In this document: positions 1 through 9,862 of the stretch, one piece after another
Position numbering within the stretch: position 1 is the stretch's first letter
How the letters are laid out: each line of letters begins with the position of its first letter
Assembly (NCBI GenBank): GCA_029262795.1
Contig: JAJCYT010000029.1
Location: 1 to 64,000, forward strand
Length of the DNA: 64,000 nucleotides
Source: Candidatus Fraserbacteria bacterium
GTDB taxonomy: Bacteria; Bipolaricaulota; Bipolaricaulia; RBG-16-55-9; JAJCYT01
Direction of reading: 5' to 3'
Position numbers and translations under genes: made by a program
Notes under the pieces: model-generated
Told to the model about the DNA's origin: nothing
Databases searched by the model: none
Seen by the model: the letters and a program-made list of their open reading frames with translations, nothing else

Positions 1-2259
1 GTGTTGCTCTGGAGCAGAAACCGAGAGCCGGAATTGATCAAGTCATTGGACATCAATGACATCGCACGTGCATTTGAAGCCTCAAGCGAGCGACAATTCA
101 CTTTAGATGCCAGCGAGCCATTGGGGCAGAGCATCAATACCATCGTGGAGCAAACGGATGGTCCAACCTTCATGGATGCGTTGGCTGCACAGAAGTTGGC
201 GTTTGCAGTGTTCGACATCAACAGTCGATCCTGGAGCGAACCACAGTTCGTCACCAGCAACGACATGCTGGATGAAAACCCAATGCTCGTGCTGGATGAC
301 AATGGAGAAGTCAGGGCAGTTTGGGCTGAAAACGCCAGTAATCTACCGTATCCATTGAACGATGGTTTGCCAGCACTTACCACGCTTTATACAGCCAGTT
401 GGGACTCACAGGCTCAAACCTTTGGCGAACAGCAATTGCTGCGTGACTTTGATAATGCCAGTGAACGATCCATTGCTGCTCACAACGGACAACTGCTCTA
501 TGCCTGGATCGAGGATGACAAAGCGTATGCAGCCTTCTTTAGTGAGAGTCAGTTGGGAGACATCAAGCTCCTGGCTGAAGGATTTAACAATGCACCCGCC
601 GCCGCTTTTACACCAGAAGGCGTACCACTGGTGGTGTGGCTGAACAAAGCGCAGGTCGAAAACGAAACCCAACAAGGTGGTCTCGAAGCCGAACTGATGG
701 AAGCCAAGTTCATCAATGGCGAATGGACCATGCAGCCCCAGTTATTGCAAGGCACCAGTATCAACAGCTTTGAGTTGGTTCAGGATGCCCAGGGCAACCT
801 CGCCTTGATCTGGGGTCAACTCAGTCAAACGCGCGAACGCGGTGTGGATTTGTTCTCCCTCAGCTACGACCACAACGGCAATGGCTGGACGGACAAAAAA
901 CAACTCACCGATCACGCCTTGATCGAAACCGCACTCAGCCCAGTCCTGGTGGGCCGCGAAGTGATCATGGCCTACATGGCGCAGGAATTGAGCTTTATAG
1001 ACCAAACTTTGCTTTACAGTGGACCGGATTCTGAAGACCCATCCATCATTTACAAAGATGAGCCTTATGTGGTGCCCAATGTGCCTGTCTTCGGCGCTAG
1101 CCACATGCATGTGCTTCGTGCAGGGTTGTTGGCAGATTTGGTGATTCCTGCCAGCAGTGTTCGACTCGATCCTGAAGTTCCAACGATTGGGCAGGGTGTC
1201 ACCATTCAACTCGAAGTTCACAACACAGGCCGCATGAGTGTGGATGAGGTTGATTCTTTCACCGTTGAACTCAGAGAAGGTTTGAATGGCACAGTCATTG
1301 ATTCACAACAAGTGTCCGCCTTGATGGTCGATGAATCTGCCACGGTCAACTTCAATTGGACGCTCCCTGGCGCGCCGGATGAATACATCCTGTATGCAGT
1401 GGTTGATCCCGAAAATCAGGTCAGCGAATCGCCACTGGATAACAATGCCACGGCCATTCCTGTGTTGACCCACGACTGGACTGTTGAGTCCATTCAATTT
1501 GAATATGAACAAGCGCCCATGAGCGCGGAATCGCTTGGCAACATGATTGATAAAGCCAATGGATCTATGTCGCAGGATGAAGTGGTCGAGATGGCTTTGG
1601 AGGAAGAACAACGCCAGGTTCGTATCTTTGCTCGCGTGACCAATGAGGGCATCAATCTAGCACCGGCTGGATTGGTTCGATTTGAATTTTCTGATTTGGT
1701 GCAAACCAGTTCAGGTATAGAAATTCCTGAAATCCGCAGCCTCCTCAATGAACAACCGCTTCCTGCGCTTGAGCCAGGAGAAACCGTTGTGATTGAAACC
1801 ATCTGGAGCACAGAAAATGTGGTCAGCGACGATTTCCGCTTGTTTGCAACCGCCATTCCTGATCCAGCTACAGAAACCTTTGAGGTGAATCAGGCCAACA
1901 ACGGACTCAAAGTGGCATTGCGCCGTGCTTCTGAATTGCGCGTGAGGGCAGAACAATTGAATGAAGGCGAGCTCACTGTCACCTTATTCAACACAGGTGA
2001 TTTGGATGCAGTGACGCCAGTGGTTCAAATTTTCACACTGGATGCTCAGGGTGAAATTGGCGAGCTGTTACTGGAATTAGCCTCTCCTGAAATCGAAGTG
2101 TTTGGGTTGATTGATGCGTTTGAAGGCACTGCAACGGTGACGTTGCCATTCCCAGCGAATGGCATCAATGAAATTTTCTTGGTGGTTGACCCGGAAAACC
2201 TCATTCGAGAATTGGATGAATCGAACAATACGGACAGGGTGATGTTGTTGGATTCGTGA
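1..2259 (+). CDS. Secreted CARDB-repeat protein, 5' end outside window
   Basis: The frame is open from the first base with no signal peptide, so this is the C-terminal 752 residues of a larger protein. Residues 1-370 are a beta-rich region with repeated W-containing strands that resemble sialidase/propeller blades. From about residue 378 three Ig-like CARDB units follow (roughly 378-495, 497-640, 644-752). Each has the family pattern of an N-T-G strand and a closing VVDPEN-x-(I/V)-x-E-x-x-x-x-NN motif, for example VVDPENQVSESPLDNN and VVDPENLIRELDESNN. CARDB units are adhesion-like modules of extracellular proteins. No enzyme motif is seen. A cell-surface or secreted location is inferred from the domain type. 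Reliable as a gene; the function is unknown. Confidence 0.85.
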   Translation: MLLWSRNREPELIKSLDINDIARAFEASSERQFTLDASEPLGQSINTIVEQTDGPTFMDALAAQKLAFAVFDINSRSWSEPQFVTSNDMLDENPMLVLDDNGEVRAVWAENASNLPYPLNDGLPALTTLYTASWDSQAQTFGEQQLLRDFDNASERSIAAHNGQLLYAWIEDDKAYAAFFSESQLGDIKLLAEGFNNAPAAAFTPEGVPLVVWLNKAQVENETQQGGLEAELMEAKFINGEWTMQPQLLQGTSINSFELVQDAQGNLALIWGQLSQTRERGVDLFSLSYDHNGNGWTDKKQLTDHALIETALSPVLVGREVIMAYMAQELSFIDQTLLYSGPDSEDPSIIYKDEPYVVPNVPVFGASHMHVLRAGLLADLVIPASSVRLDPEVPTIGQGVTIQLEVHNTGRMSVDEVDSFTVELREGLNGTVIDSQQVSALMVDESATVNFNWTLPGAPDEYILYAVVDPENQVSESPLDNNATAIPVLTHDWTVESIQFEYEQAPMSAESLGNMIDKANGSMSQDEVVEMALEEEQRQVRIFARVTNEGINLAPAGLVRFEFSDLVQTSSGIEIPEIRSLLNEQPLPALEPGETVVIETIWSTENVVSDDFRLFATAIPDPATETFEVNQANNGLKVALRRASELRVRAEQLNEGELTVTLFNTGDLDAVTPVVQIFTLDAQGEIGELLLELASPEIEVFGLIDAFEGTATVTLPFPANGINEIFLVVDPENLIRELDESNNTDRVMLLDS

Positions 2260-2309
2260 AAATGGCACTGGATTCTAGGTGAAAAAAATGGCTCTAAAAG
2301 GTCAATATA

Positions 2310-2318
2310 TGCTATAAT
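2310..2318 (+). promoter_or_regulatory. Extended -10 promoter
   Basis: TGC followed by a perfect TATAAT (2313-2318) forms an extended -10 element. No good -35 is seen 17 bp upstream, which extended -10 promoters tolerate. It would transcribe the fibre-like gene beginning near 2487. Confidence 0.5.
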
Positions 2319-2486
2319 CGAACTGAGACAAAAGACCATTCAGATATACATAAAATCAATGTTTGTTTGGTGGATCGTTCTGGTTCGGCCAAAATCCAGC
2401 AGTCATCTTGCCATGGTTCAAAGAGCATCTTGACGTGGATGGTTGTTTTAAACGTTGGCGCATGAGAAATGTCAAAGAGGAAGTGG

Positions 2487-3512
2487 ATGAAAATGATTTC
2501 GAGAGGGTTGCAACACAGGTTCAGATGGTATGGTTTAACGACACTTGCCCTGATGGTGTTGTTTGTGGGCCTGGAAGCATCGAGCTTTCAGGAGCCTGGA
2601 ACCACTATCACGGGTGGAGGGACGGCAAACTTTGTTCCAAAGTTCGGTTCTGATGGCACTTCCATTCAGGATTCAGCCATCAATGAAGTGGATGGTCGTG
2701 TGGGCATTGGTGTAGAAGCCCCTTTCTTCGATCTTGAAGTCAATGGCTCGGTACTGCTTGGCAGCTTTGAAGGATTGTTTGTCGATATCGGCGGGCAGGT
2801 TGGCATTGGCACCACCAGCCCGGACCCGACCACGTTGCTGGATGTGCGCGGCGATGCCATTTTTGATGGTCGTGTCACTGCTGCCACAGGCTTCAATGGT
2901 GCCTGCACTGCGGATGCATCAGAAACCGTTGTTTGCAACCAGGATTTGGCAGAAGCCTACTTTAGTTCCGAACGTACCGAAGCTGGCGATTTGCTTGTGT
3001 TGACCACAGATCAAACAGCAACGGTGCGAAAGACAAACCAGGGTTACGATCCATTACTCATTGGCGTGGTGTCCACCAATCCCGGGCTGGTGTTCGATCA
3101 CGGTAAGACCTCTCTGGCTGGAGATAACTCCAACAAAATTACAGATGGCAAAACCATTGTTGCACTCACAGGCCGCGTGCCAGTCAAGGTCACGATGGAA
3201 AATGGGCCGCTTCACATTGGCGATCCCATCACATCCAGTACGCGCTTCGGGTGGGGCATGAAAGCCACGCAGCCTGGAAAAATTATTGGCTATGCCCTGG
3301 ACGTTATGGAAAGTGAAGGCTTGGTGCTGGCAATGATTCAACCTGGCTATTACCAGGGCGAAGCGGGGTTGCAGCCTTATCTTGAATTAATTGTCCAGCA
3401 AGATGCGGAATTAAAACAGTTGCGTGCCAGTTATGAGGCACTTCAGTCACAATGGATGTCTGTCCTGGAGCGGATTGAAATATTGGAATCGACCATCGAA
3501 GCAAGAAATTAA
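2487..3512 (+). CDS. Secreted fibre-like protein with coiled-coil C-terminus
   Basis: About 341 residues. The ATG at 2487 has AGAGG six bases upstream; an in-frame ATG at 2469 lacks a ribosome site. A basic N-terminus and a hydrophobic stretch (LTTLALMVLFVGL) look like a signal peptide. Repeats of the GRVGIG-x-E-x-P and QVGIGTTSPDP type follow, as seen in phage-tail-fibre-like and surface proteins. After them comes a conserved-looking globular region that begins DLAEAYFSSE and includes GRVPVKV and ENGPLHIGDPITSS. The last 40 residues are a predicted coiled coil. Such modules are usually trimeric fibres. It lies between two secreted-protein genes on the same strand, with 26 bp to the next. The role is inferred only. 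Confidence 0.75.
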   Translation: MKMISRGLQHRFRWYGLTTLALMVLFVGLEASSFQEPGTTITGGGTANFVPKFGSDGTSIQDSAINEVDGRVGIGVEAPFFDLEVNGSVLLGSFEGLFVDIGGQVGIGTTSPDPTTLLDVRGDAIFDGRVTAATGFNGACTADASETVVCNQDLAEAYFSSERTEAGDLLVLTTDQTATVRKTNQGYDPLLIGVVSTNPGLVFDHGKTSLAGDNSNKITDGKTIVALTGRVPVKVTMENGPLHIGDPITSSTRFGWGMKATQPGKIIGYALDVMESEGLVLAMIQPGYYQGEAGLQPYLELIVQQDAELKQLRASYEALQSQWMSVLERIEILESTIEARN

Positions 3513-3538
3513 ATTACAGTCAGTGAGGGCATACGATC

Positions 3539-5215
3539 GTGTTTGAGAACTGGGTGGATTTGAAACGAATTTTCAGGGTATTTTTATCAATCTGCCTGAT
3601 GTGTTCTGGTGTGTTGATATATGCACAAACGTCACCATCTCAAATTCTGACGTTAGAGGGTGTGGATTTAAGCCTGTCCTTGGGGTTAAGTCAGTCCCGT
3701 AACTTTATGAGTATGCTCACTACCCAGGCAATGAATCACAACACCAAGCTGGGCGTTAAATTTTCTATTGCAGATTTTGTGCGTAGAGGGAATCTCAGCC
3801 TCAACAACAAACACAACCGCCCCAGCAATCCCAAAAGTGTTTCTGACACGTTTGGGTTGGATATAAACCTTCCCATCGAATTTTCCGAGGCATTTAACAC
3901 ACGCATCCGACTTTCTGGAAGTGCTGCGTTCTTTCCAGCTGAAATCACAAAAAATAGTGTAAAAACCAACCTGAACATCGAAAACAATTTTCGCCTAGAT
4001 GCCGTGCAAGGTCGTTTGACGGGTAAGTTTGATGCGACCATCTTTCCGGATTTGTTGCCGCAAACCAATTCTTTTTCATTGCGCGACACCTTCACCTCCA
4101 ATATCAACTTTAACCTGCAAGGACGTGCCAGTGGTGTAAACACCAGCATGCAAATCGCTCAAGGTGCGACCTTAGTGGCATTGGATCCAAACAAAACAAA
4201 ATCAACGTTTAAGTTTCAGTCGGCTGTATCAGGCGGTTCAGGGTTTTTGACGTTGGATGCGCGCTTCAACTCAGGGTTGGATACTTTTCAAAGTGGAGGC
4301 GATCCTATTGGTGACAGAGATCCAAGAGACAGGCAAAATGGCGAGGGGTGCCCAGGCAGTTGTCTGGTGGATGATGATGGTGATGGATTGATTGATGAAG
4401 ATGGCGCAGGTCGAGAGCAACATCTCAATGCACCTATTTATGATATTCAAAACCCAGCCTTTAATCCGGCATTTATTTTTGATGATGATGAAGATGGAAA
4501 AATTGACGAAACGGCAGATGCATCCAGATTTACTGCCGTACTCGGTTCCAAACTGAAATTTGACACGTTTAACACCAGTGCAACAGTCAGCCACAGCGGG
4601 AACTTTAATTCGGAAAATCGATCCAACGGCAATCGCCAAACCAAGCTTCAGTTAAATTCCAGCTTTAAATTTGATAGCTTAAGCCTGACGGCCAAGACTG
4701 ATCAAATATCCACACGGTTTTCTGGGAATTCCAGCAAGGATTCTAACCGCATTAATTTGGGAGTATCTTCGCGTCTGAAAATTTTCGACATACAAATTTC
4801 GTCCAATTTAAATGAGACATTTACACGTCTGTTGAACAATTCGATTGCCGACCAAAACAGCTCTAAGCGCGCCCTGAACATTCGCTTTCCAATTGCAAAG
4901 AACTTAGACCTCAACATCAAAGCCCTCGGCTATCAAAGGACCACCTTCCCCAATGACCCCGGCAAGCCTGATCAAGTCAGCAACCAAACCGGCCTTGCCA
5001 TGAATGTGAAGTTCGATTTTGGCAGTGTCACCCTCAACGTTAACCAAAGCGAGTTTCCACTGGAACCAGACAAAAACAGAGTCACCATGAGTGCCAATGC
5101 TTCTCTGAAGCAGAATTTCATCGAGAACGTTCGTTTTCAGACCAACTCCAGTTTTTCTTTTTCTTCGTCGGGTGTTTCAACCCGCTTGGGTGTGGCGATC
5201 TCTATTCGATTTTAG
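3539..5215 (+). CDS. Probable outer-membrane beta-barrel protein
   Basis: 558 residues from a GTG with GAGGG upstream. Residues 1-30 are a signal peptide (hydrophobic core then IYAQ). The rest is rich in alternating polar/hydrophobic strands with many Asn, Ser and Phe. The protein ends in the strand VAISIRF, whose C-terminal Phe is typical of BAM-assembled outer-membrane barrels. Two acidic calcium-binding-like loops interrupt the strands: DDDGDGLIDEDG near residue 280 and DDDEDGKIDE near 318, similar to thrombospondin type 3/EF-hand loops. These are probably extracellular loops. I do not recognise a named family. The barrel assignment is inference from composition and the C-terminus. Confidence 0.7.
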   Translation: MFENWVDLKRIFRVFLSICLMCSGVLIYAQTSPSQILTLEGVDLSLSLGLSQSRNFMSMLTTQAMNHNTKLGVKFSIADFVRRGNLSLNNKHNRPSNPKSVSDTFGLDINLPIEFSEAFNTRIRLSGSAAFFPAEITKNSVKTNLNIENNFRLDAVQGRLTGKFDATIFPDLLPQTNSFSLRDTFTSNINFNLQGRASGVNTSMQIAQGATLVALDPNKTKSTFKFQSAVSGGSGFLTLDARFNSGLDTFQSGGDPIGDRDPRDRQNGEGCPGSCLVDDDGDGLIDEDGAGREQHLNAPIYDIQNPAFNPAFIFDDDEDGKIDETADASRFTAVLGSKLKFDTFNTSATVSHSGNFNSENRSNGNRQTKLQLNSSFKFDSLSLTAKTDQISTRFSGNSSKDSNRINLGVSSRLKIFDIQISSNLNETFTRLLNNSIADQNSSKRALNIRFPIAKNLDLNIKALGYQRTTFPNDPGKPDQVSNQTGLAMNVKFDFGSVTLNVNQSEFPLEPDKNRVTMSANASLKQNFIENVRFQTNSSFSFSSSGVSTRLGVAISIRF

Positions 5216-5460
5216 ATCCCAAATATCTTATTCAAGCAGTGCAAATTGCCAAGTAAAAGTTCTGTTTTCAAACAGATAAAGGGAGCCAACAACCATGTGA
5301 TAGTGAAATCCATTTCTTTTCCGGTTTGATTCACCTTCTCCATTCAACATCCCACGTCACATTTACGCACATTTTGTGACATCTTTCTATTGCAACCAAG
5401 AATAGATAATAAGCGGCCATCACTCCTCAAATTACACTGTCAATGCCAACTGCCATTTCC

Positions 5461-7389
5461 TCAATTCATGGTGAGTGACCGTTTCCCAGTGGCCCGTTCA
5501 ACGACCATGAGGTCAAGATATGTATTGTCAAAAACAATGATTTCTGCTGCACTCAGTTCGATGATGCCTCCGAGCGATCGGAAGGAGGGCCCTTTACCAA
5601 CTATGTCATTGGAAATTACAACGCGATCTCCAGTATCTAGATCAACTTCGAAAACTCTGCCAGTTGATGACGTTCCCGCGCCTGTGTCAGATATCAGTAG
5701 AGTGTTGTTCGATGACAAAGTCATGTTTTGGGGGTTTGCAAACATCAGTCCTGATCCGACAGATGGCCCTGAAATCACTCGTGCCGTTGCTGTATTGAGG
5801 TCGATTTCAATAATCTCTGGGAGTATTGCTCTGGCGCTAAATCCTCTATCAACATTCTGTTTCGTATCCAGCACGTAAATGATGCTCTCAGACGCAACAA
5901 TGAAATCAGCAATGAAATTAATATTTAGGGTCTTTGAAATGCTTTCCGTTAAAATCTCTTCACGCTTTCCCGTTCGTAAATCCACTGATATTAGCGATTG
6001 ACCGGACCCGACGATAGCCTCTCGATCGGACTTGATGGCAATGTTTGCTGAGAAAGGAAACTCATGTTCCCGGTCTTCGGTAGGACCAGAAATCATTTCA
6101 AATTCTTCAACCATCGGATCGTATTTTAGAACCAAGCGTGGGCGACCCTCACCTGGTATGAATCCACTGGCTATCAAATACAATACCCCTTCATCCGTCG
6201 TTGCAGCACTTTCCAGATCTGTAATCTCTAACCCATCGACTTCTGATAGTAATTCTGACAATACAATCTGGCCCGTTTCTATTGAAACCTTCAGCAAGCG
6301 TGCAACCTCGTCTATTGCATCCGAGAGGGGCAAACCATAATCAAGCACATAGACATGCTCATTGTCAGCTATGGTAATCTCCCGAACAAAGTTGTAAGTG
6401 TCAGAATGCGCGATGATTGATCGATCTCCTGTCCTACGATCTACATTGAACAGCGCGCGAGTTTTTGAATCCAGCACAACCAAGTCGCCACTGGACTTCT
6501 CAACGATATCGTCCACCCTCCTCAGCCAAGGACCTGTGGAAATATCGTTAGCTGTTATGAAGGATCTTTGCTTTGTGTCCAAGTTAATCCTAGTAACTCG
6601 AGCCGGGGGAGGAGGTGAGCTTCCGGAAGACGACCCAACAGCAAGTTCGCCATTGCTGAGTAATGTGACCAGACTTGGTTGTGGGATGATTGGACCAGAT
6701 CCAGTGGTGTCATTCGCTAGCAATTCAAGGGAACCAGAAGTTAGATCAACAATGACCAACTGGCTGGTGTTAATATCAGCTATGACCAATCTGTTATCGG
6801 GTAGAAGTGCAGCAGAAATTGCAACGTCAATTTCAATTCCGTTATTCGGTTCAAGGAAGACAACGAGCTCACGATCTCGGGTAATCATATCGACTCTGTA
6901 AACGCTGAAACTATTCACCAGAAGAAATGATGTCTTGCTCTCTGGAACAATGACTCGCCCAAACACCGAAGGACCGCTACCAATGTTCCCGCCGGAAAAT
7001 ACTTCGCGATCTCCAGTTACGGGATCGACGCTGAATACAGCGTCACGTTCTAAATCGGTCACCAATACCAACCCGTTATCTAAAACAGCTATATCGCCAA
7101 GCTGAATGAAAGAGGGCCCAGTGCCATGATCTTCATCTGAGAGAATTACTCTATTGCCCGTCGTAAGGTTGACAGAAAGCAATCGTTCCTCAGCCGAATC
7201 CACGACTATTAGTTGCTCATCAGAGAGCAATACAGCTGCTGATGGAAAAACAAACCGTGGACCATTTCCTACATCCTGATCGGCCTGTGCCAGGTTGATT
7301 CCATGAGCACTATATGTGAAAGTACAGGTTGTCAGAAGTAATGTTGCACTGAAAAGAAAGCGTAGTTGTCGTAAAAGCGATTTTCTCAT
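5461..7389 (-). CDS. Secreted beta-propeller protein (NHL/SMP-30-like)
   Basis: 642 residues with an AGGAGG ribosome site a few bases before the ATG. The signal peptide contains LLRQLRFLFSATLLLTTC and has a Cys at about residue 22; this could be a lipoprotein, but the lipobox is poor. The mature part is an array of about nine repeats of some 50-60 residues. Each follows V-D-x-x-T-G-x-R-x-x-x-S followed by G-(S/T/K)-GP-(S/R)-F, for example VDPVTGDREVFSGGNIGSGP and DTGDRVVISNDIVGKGPSF. This pattern fits blades of an NHL or SMP-30-like propeller. No catalytic metal triad is evident, so it is more likely a binding protein than a lactonase. It is followed 130 bp away by another secreted gene in the same direction. 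Confidence 0.8.
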   Translation of the reverse strand: MRKSLLRQLRFLFSATLLLTTCTFTYSAHGINLAQADQDVGNGPRFVFPSAAVLLSDEQLIVVDSAEERLLSVNLTTGNRVILSDEDHGTGPSFIQLGDIAVLDNGLVLVTDLERDAVFSVDPVTGDREVFSGGNIGSGPSVFGRVIVPESKTSFLLVNSFSVYRVDMITRDRELVVFLEPNNGIEIDVAISAALLPDNRLVIADINTSQLVIVDLTSGSLELLANDTTGSGPIIPQPSLVTLLSNGELAVGSSSGSSPPPPARVTRINLDTKQRSFITANDISTGPWLRRVDDIVEKSSGDLVVLDSKTRALFNVDRRTGDRSIIAHSDTYNFVREITIADNEHVYVLDYGLPLSDAIDEVARLLKVSIETGQIVLSELLSEVDGLEITDLESAATTDEGVLYLIASGFIPGEGRPRLVLKYDPMVEEFEMISGPTEDREHEFPFSANIAIKSDREAIVGSGQSLISVDLRTGKREEILTESISKTLNINFIADFIVASESIIYVLDTKQNVDRGFSARAILPEIIEIDLNTATARVISGPSVGSGLMFANPQNMTLSSNNTLLISDTGAGTSSTGRVFEVDLDTGDRVVISNDIVGKGPSFRSLGGIIELSAAEIIVFDNTYLDLMVVERATGKRSLTMN

Positions 7390-7519
7390 AATATCCTCCT
7401 AAAGTGATATCACTATTTATTCAACGGAGAAGGCTTTATCGTCACTGCTAGCCCTCCCCGTATGATCCTTAAACATGTAACAGAGTGATTCGCTTCCCTT
7501 ACCGATATATTCAGTTACT

Positions 7520-9394
7520 TCAATTTGAGGAGAGTGCTCCAACCATTTCCAACAAAATGTCTTTGAAGCTTTCGAAAATACGAATCTGAATTTCAATTTG
7601 AATCTTTGCTCGTTTGAAGATATTTTCGGCATTCTGTTTAAATTCGTCTTTATTACATTCTGTACCAGATGGGCAGTTTCTCAAGAATTCCTCGTGAGCT
7701 TCTTCAAGATCTCTTTTAAAAGAATTTGTGCTAGAAATGAATCTTGAAAGCGCTTCTCGCGCATTGATATAAAGCTCACCAACACCCAGTGATTCAAAAT
7801 TCACTTCTTCATTGAGATTGGAAAGAATACCCCGGATATCCCTAAGTTCATAAAAGGCGTCATCCGCAAGGTTAGCTCCAAGTCCATACACTTCATCTTC
7901 ACCTGCATTTATGGCTCTACCTAGGAGGTCTAAAGTGGTGTTAACGCGTCTGCAGATTTCGATGTCGATGACGTCGTTAATGGTTTGTTGAACCTCATTT
8001 TGAACGTCGCGGTGACTATCGGGGCCATTGACAACGCCATCTGATTCTCCTTGGCAATGTTCAGGCACTGCAATAGTCACAGTGTTATTGGAGCCCTTGG
8101 ATTCCAAAATCTGATTCTGAGGATCCACAGTGATCGTAATAAACCCACCCTCTACTTCAATGCCTGACCAGGTCTCTGTGAATGGGGATTGGTCCATGCC
8201 AGGAATTGTGGAACTATGACCAATGTGTGTACCAGGACCCCAAAACGCATTCAAAAGCGGCTCGCCAGTGAAGTCAAATGACTGACTGGTAGGCGCTCCA
8301 AGGTTTGCAATGGTGACTGTTAAATTACAATTCTCATCAAACTCAGCACTTGATACAATCAAGTCAGGGAGCTGATCTTCAGGCCCTTGGCAGTGCAATG
8401 GCACCTGAACAGTCAGTGTATTGTTCGACTCTTCAGATTCATCTACGCTCCCACTGCCATCAACCACAACGGTAATCTGGGAGCCGTCAACGCGAACATT
8501 GCTCCAGGTTTGTGAACTTGGCGTATTGCCCAAGCCTTGAAACGTTCCGCTGGTGCCAGTTTGTGGGCCCGGTCCCCAGACAGGAACCAAAATTGGCTCT
8601 GCCAAGAACGTGAAGTGGTCGCCAGTTGGATCACCAATATTGGCCACGGTAACGGTCATATTACAATCTTCATCGAACGAAATATTTGAAACAATCAGAT
8701 CAGGTACCGTAGTCTGAGGTTGAGCGCATGTCAAGGTCAATTCAGCTTTCACCATCAAGCCCGAAGGCGTGTCATCTCCCCAAGAAGCCGCTTTGTTCAC
8801 CACATTGTAATGGAGTTGGTGAGTCCCATTTCTAAATTCCGAAATACCGCTCACGTTAAAACTCATTGTGCTTTCAAAGCATTTTAGACCCGTACAATTG
8901 GGAAGGGCTAACCCAATACCATCAAATGTATTTAGCCATGCGTTCTCTAATTGATTGTCAGCGGAATGCACGCCCTCAAGTTCGATGTTCGTATATTGAT
9001 GGATCGAATTGATCTGAAACAAAAGGGAATACGTATACTCTCCCGCAGCAACATCTGTGGGCGTACCACTGTCATCGGGTTGGATCCAAGGGCCATCTAC
9101 CCAATCAGAATGTTTGGCAGTACCATATGCTGCACCTCCACCGTTTAGGGAGGATACATCCCAATAGGGATCTGGATTGCCTTCACCGTCCTGCCCGGTG
9201 CTTAGATTGACTACAATTGTATCTACACCGGGTGAACAGCTTGGCACCTCGAGGATCTCTACAGCCAACGCAATTTGCCCCACAAAGACAAGGCTTAGAA
9301 GAACTGCTGAACAAACGATGTGAATTTTGAACAATTTAAGGGACTTAAATTCGCTCCGATTTTGTTGTTGGATTTTTTCATTTTTGACAAACAT
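7520..9394 (-). CDS. Secreted protein with two CARDB domains
   Basis: 624 residues. The start has AGGAGAG just upstream. The N-terminus is long and basic, then a hydrophobic core (VCSAVLLSLVFVGQIALA) makes a signal peptide. Residues about 50-215 are a beta-sandwich-like region with several Cys. Two near-identical CARDB repeats of about 115 residues follow, each starting (L/V)PDLIVS and ending NNT-(L/V)-x-(V/I)-x-V-P-x-HCQG. The last 170 residues are alpha-helical and charged, with paired Cys (CPSGTEC), and probably form a helical bundle. The architecture suggests an extracellular binding protein. The function is not recognised. The upstream end lies 18 bp from the stop codon of the next gene, so they may be co-transcribed. 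Confidence 0.8.
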   Translation of the reverse strand: MFVKNEKIQQQNRSEFKSLKLFKIHIVCSAVLLSLVFVGQIALAVEILEVPSCSPGVDTIVVNLSTGQDGEGNPDPYWDVSSLNGGGAAYGTAKHSDWVDGPWIQPDDSGTPTDVAAGEYTYSLLFQINSIHQYTNIELEGVHSADNQLENAWLNTFDGIGLALPNCTGLKCFESTMSFNVSGISEFRNGTHQLHYNVVNKAASWGDDTPSGLMVKAELTLTCAQPQTTVPDLIVSNISFDEDCNMTVTVANIGDPTGDHFTFLAEPILVPVWGPGPQTGTSGTFQGLGNTPSSQTWSNVRVDGSQITVVVDGSGSVDESEESNNTLTVQVPLHCQGPEDQLPDLIVSSAEFDENCNLTVTIANLGAPTSQSFDFTGEPLLNAFWGPGTHIGHSSTIPGMDQSPFTETWSGIEVEGGFITITVDPQNQILESKGSNNTVTIAVPEHCQGESDGVVNGPDSHRDVQNEVQQTINDVIDIEICRRVNTTLDLLGRAINAGEDEVYGLGANLADDAFYELRDIRGILSNLNEEVNFESLGVGELYINAREALSRFISSTNSFKRDLEEAHEEFLRNCPSGTECNKDEFKQNAENIFKRAKIQIEIQIRIFESFKDILLEMVGALSSN

Positions 9395-9412
9395 TTTTCT
9401 CTCCTATTTGGT

Positions 9413-9694
9413 TTAGTTTGAAACTGCAATCCAATTCAGTGTGACGCTGGATTGGAGTTTCTTTGGCGTGTCTGACTCAGTGGTTTTGTGCTGAATCTGG
9501 AAGCCATTTTTGGTTTTGCGAAGTACGTTAAAATACGTAGCTTCTGACGTTGGTGAATACCCACCAGCGTTGGTTTGTTGCACGGTGATTGCGTAATTGC
9601 TGCTGGGCATCGGTTCGGAAAACTCGACCAGAATGCCATCTCTCCCCTTTGGAAAGCTGATACTGCCCGATCGGGTTTCGCATGATTGACTCAT
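9413..9694 (-). CDS. Small H-lectin-like beta-sandwich protein
   Basis: 93 residues with GGGAG nine bases upstream of the ATG. There is no signal peptide. The pattern ISFPKG, then VEFSEPMPSSNYAITVQ, then FNVLRKTKNGFQIQ, then VTLNWIAVS matches the short beta-sandwich seen in H-type lectin and phage tail/spike modules (a strand ending F-x-x-P-x-P, later strand F-x-I, final W-x-A). This family match is from pattern memory and is moderate. It stands directly upstream of the secreted CARDB gene (18 bp), so it is probably transcribed with it. Confidence 0.6.
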   Translation of the reverse strand: MSQSCETRSGSISFPKGRDGILVEFSEPMPSSNYAITVQQTNAGGYSPTSEATYFNVLRKTKNGFQIQHKTTESDTPKKLQSSVTLNWIAVSN

Positions 9695-9836
9695 TGAATC
9701 AACTCCCTTTTTGTTGGTGTATTTGACATGACCAAGTCGTTACACCAACAGCGTAAAAAGTGATCGTCACAATGCCGTCACAAAACGTCAAAATGACCCG
9801 CCCTCTCAAGACATCATCGAGAGAGTTAAGATCCTC

Positions 9837-9862
9837 TAACCCTTCACAAACGTGAAGGGTTA
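9837..9862. other. Perfect 11-bp-arm hairpin
   Basis: TAACCCTTCAC, loop AAAC, then GTGAAGGGTTA. One arm overlaps the stop codon of the broken gene that ends at 9860. There is no T-run on either strand, so it is not a classical intrinsic terminator. It may act as an mRNA 3'-end stabiliser. Confidence 0.5.
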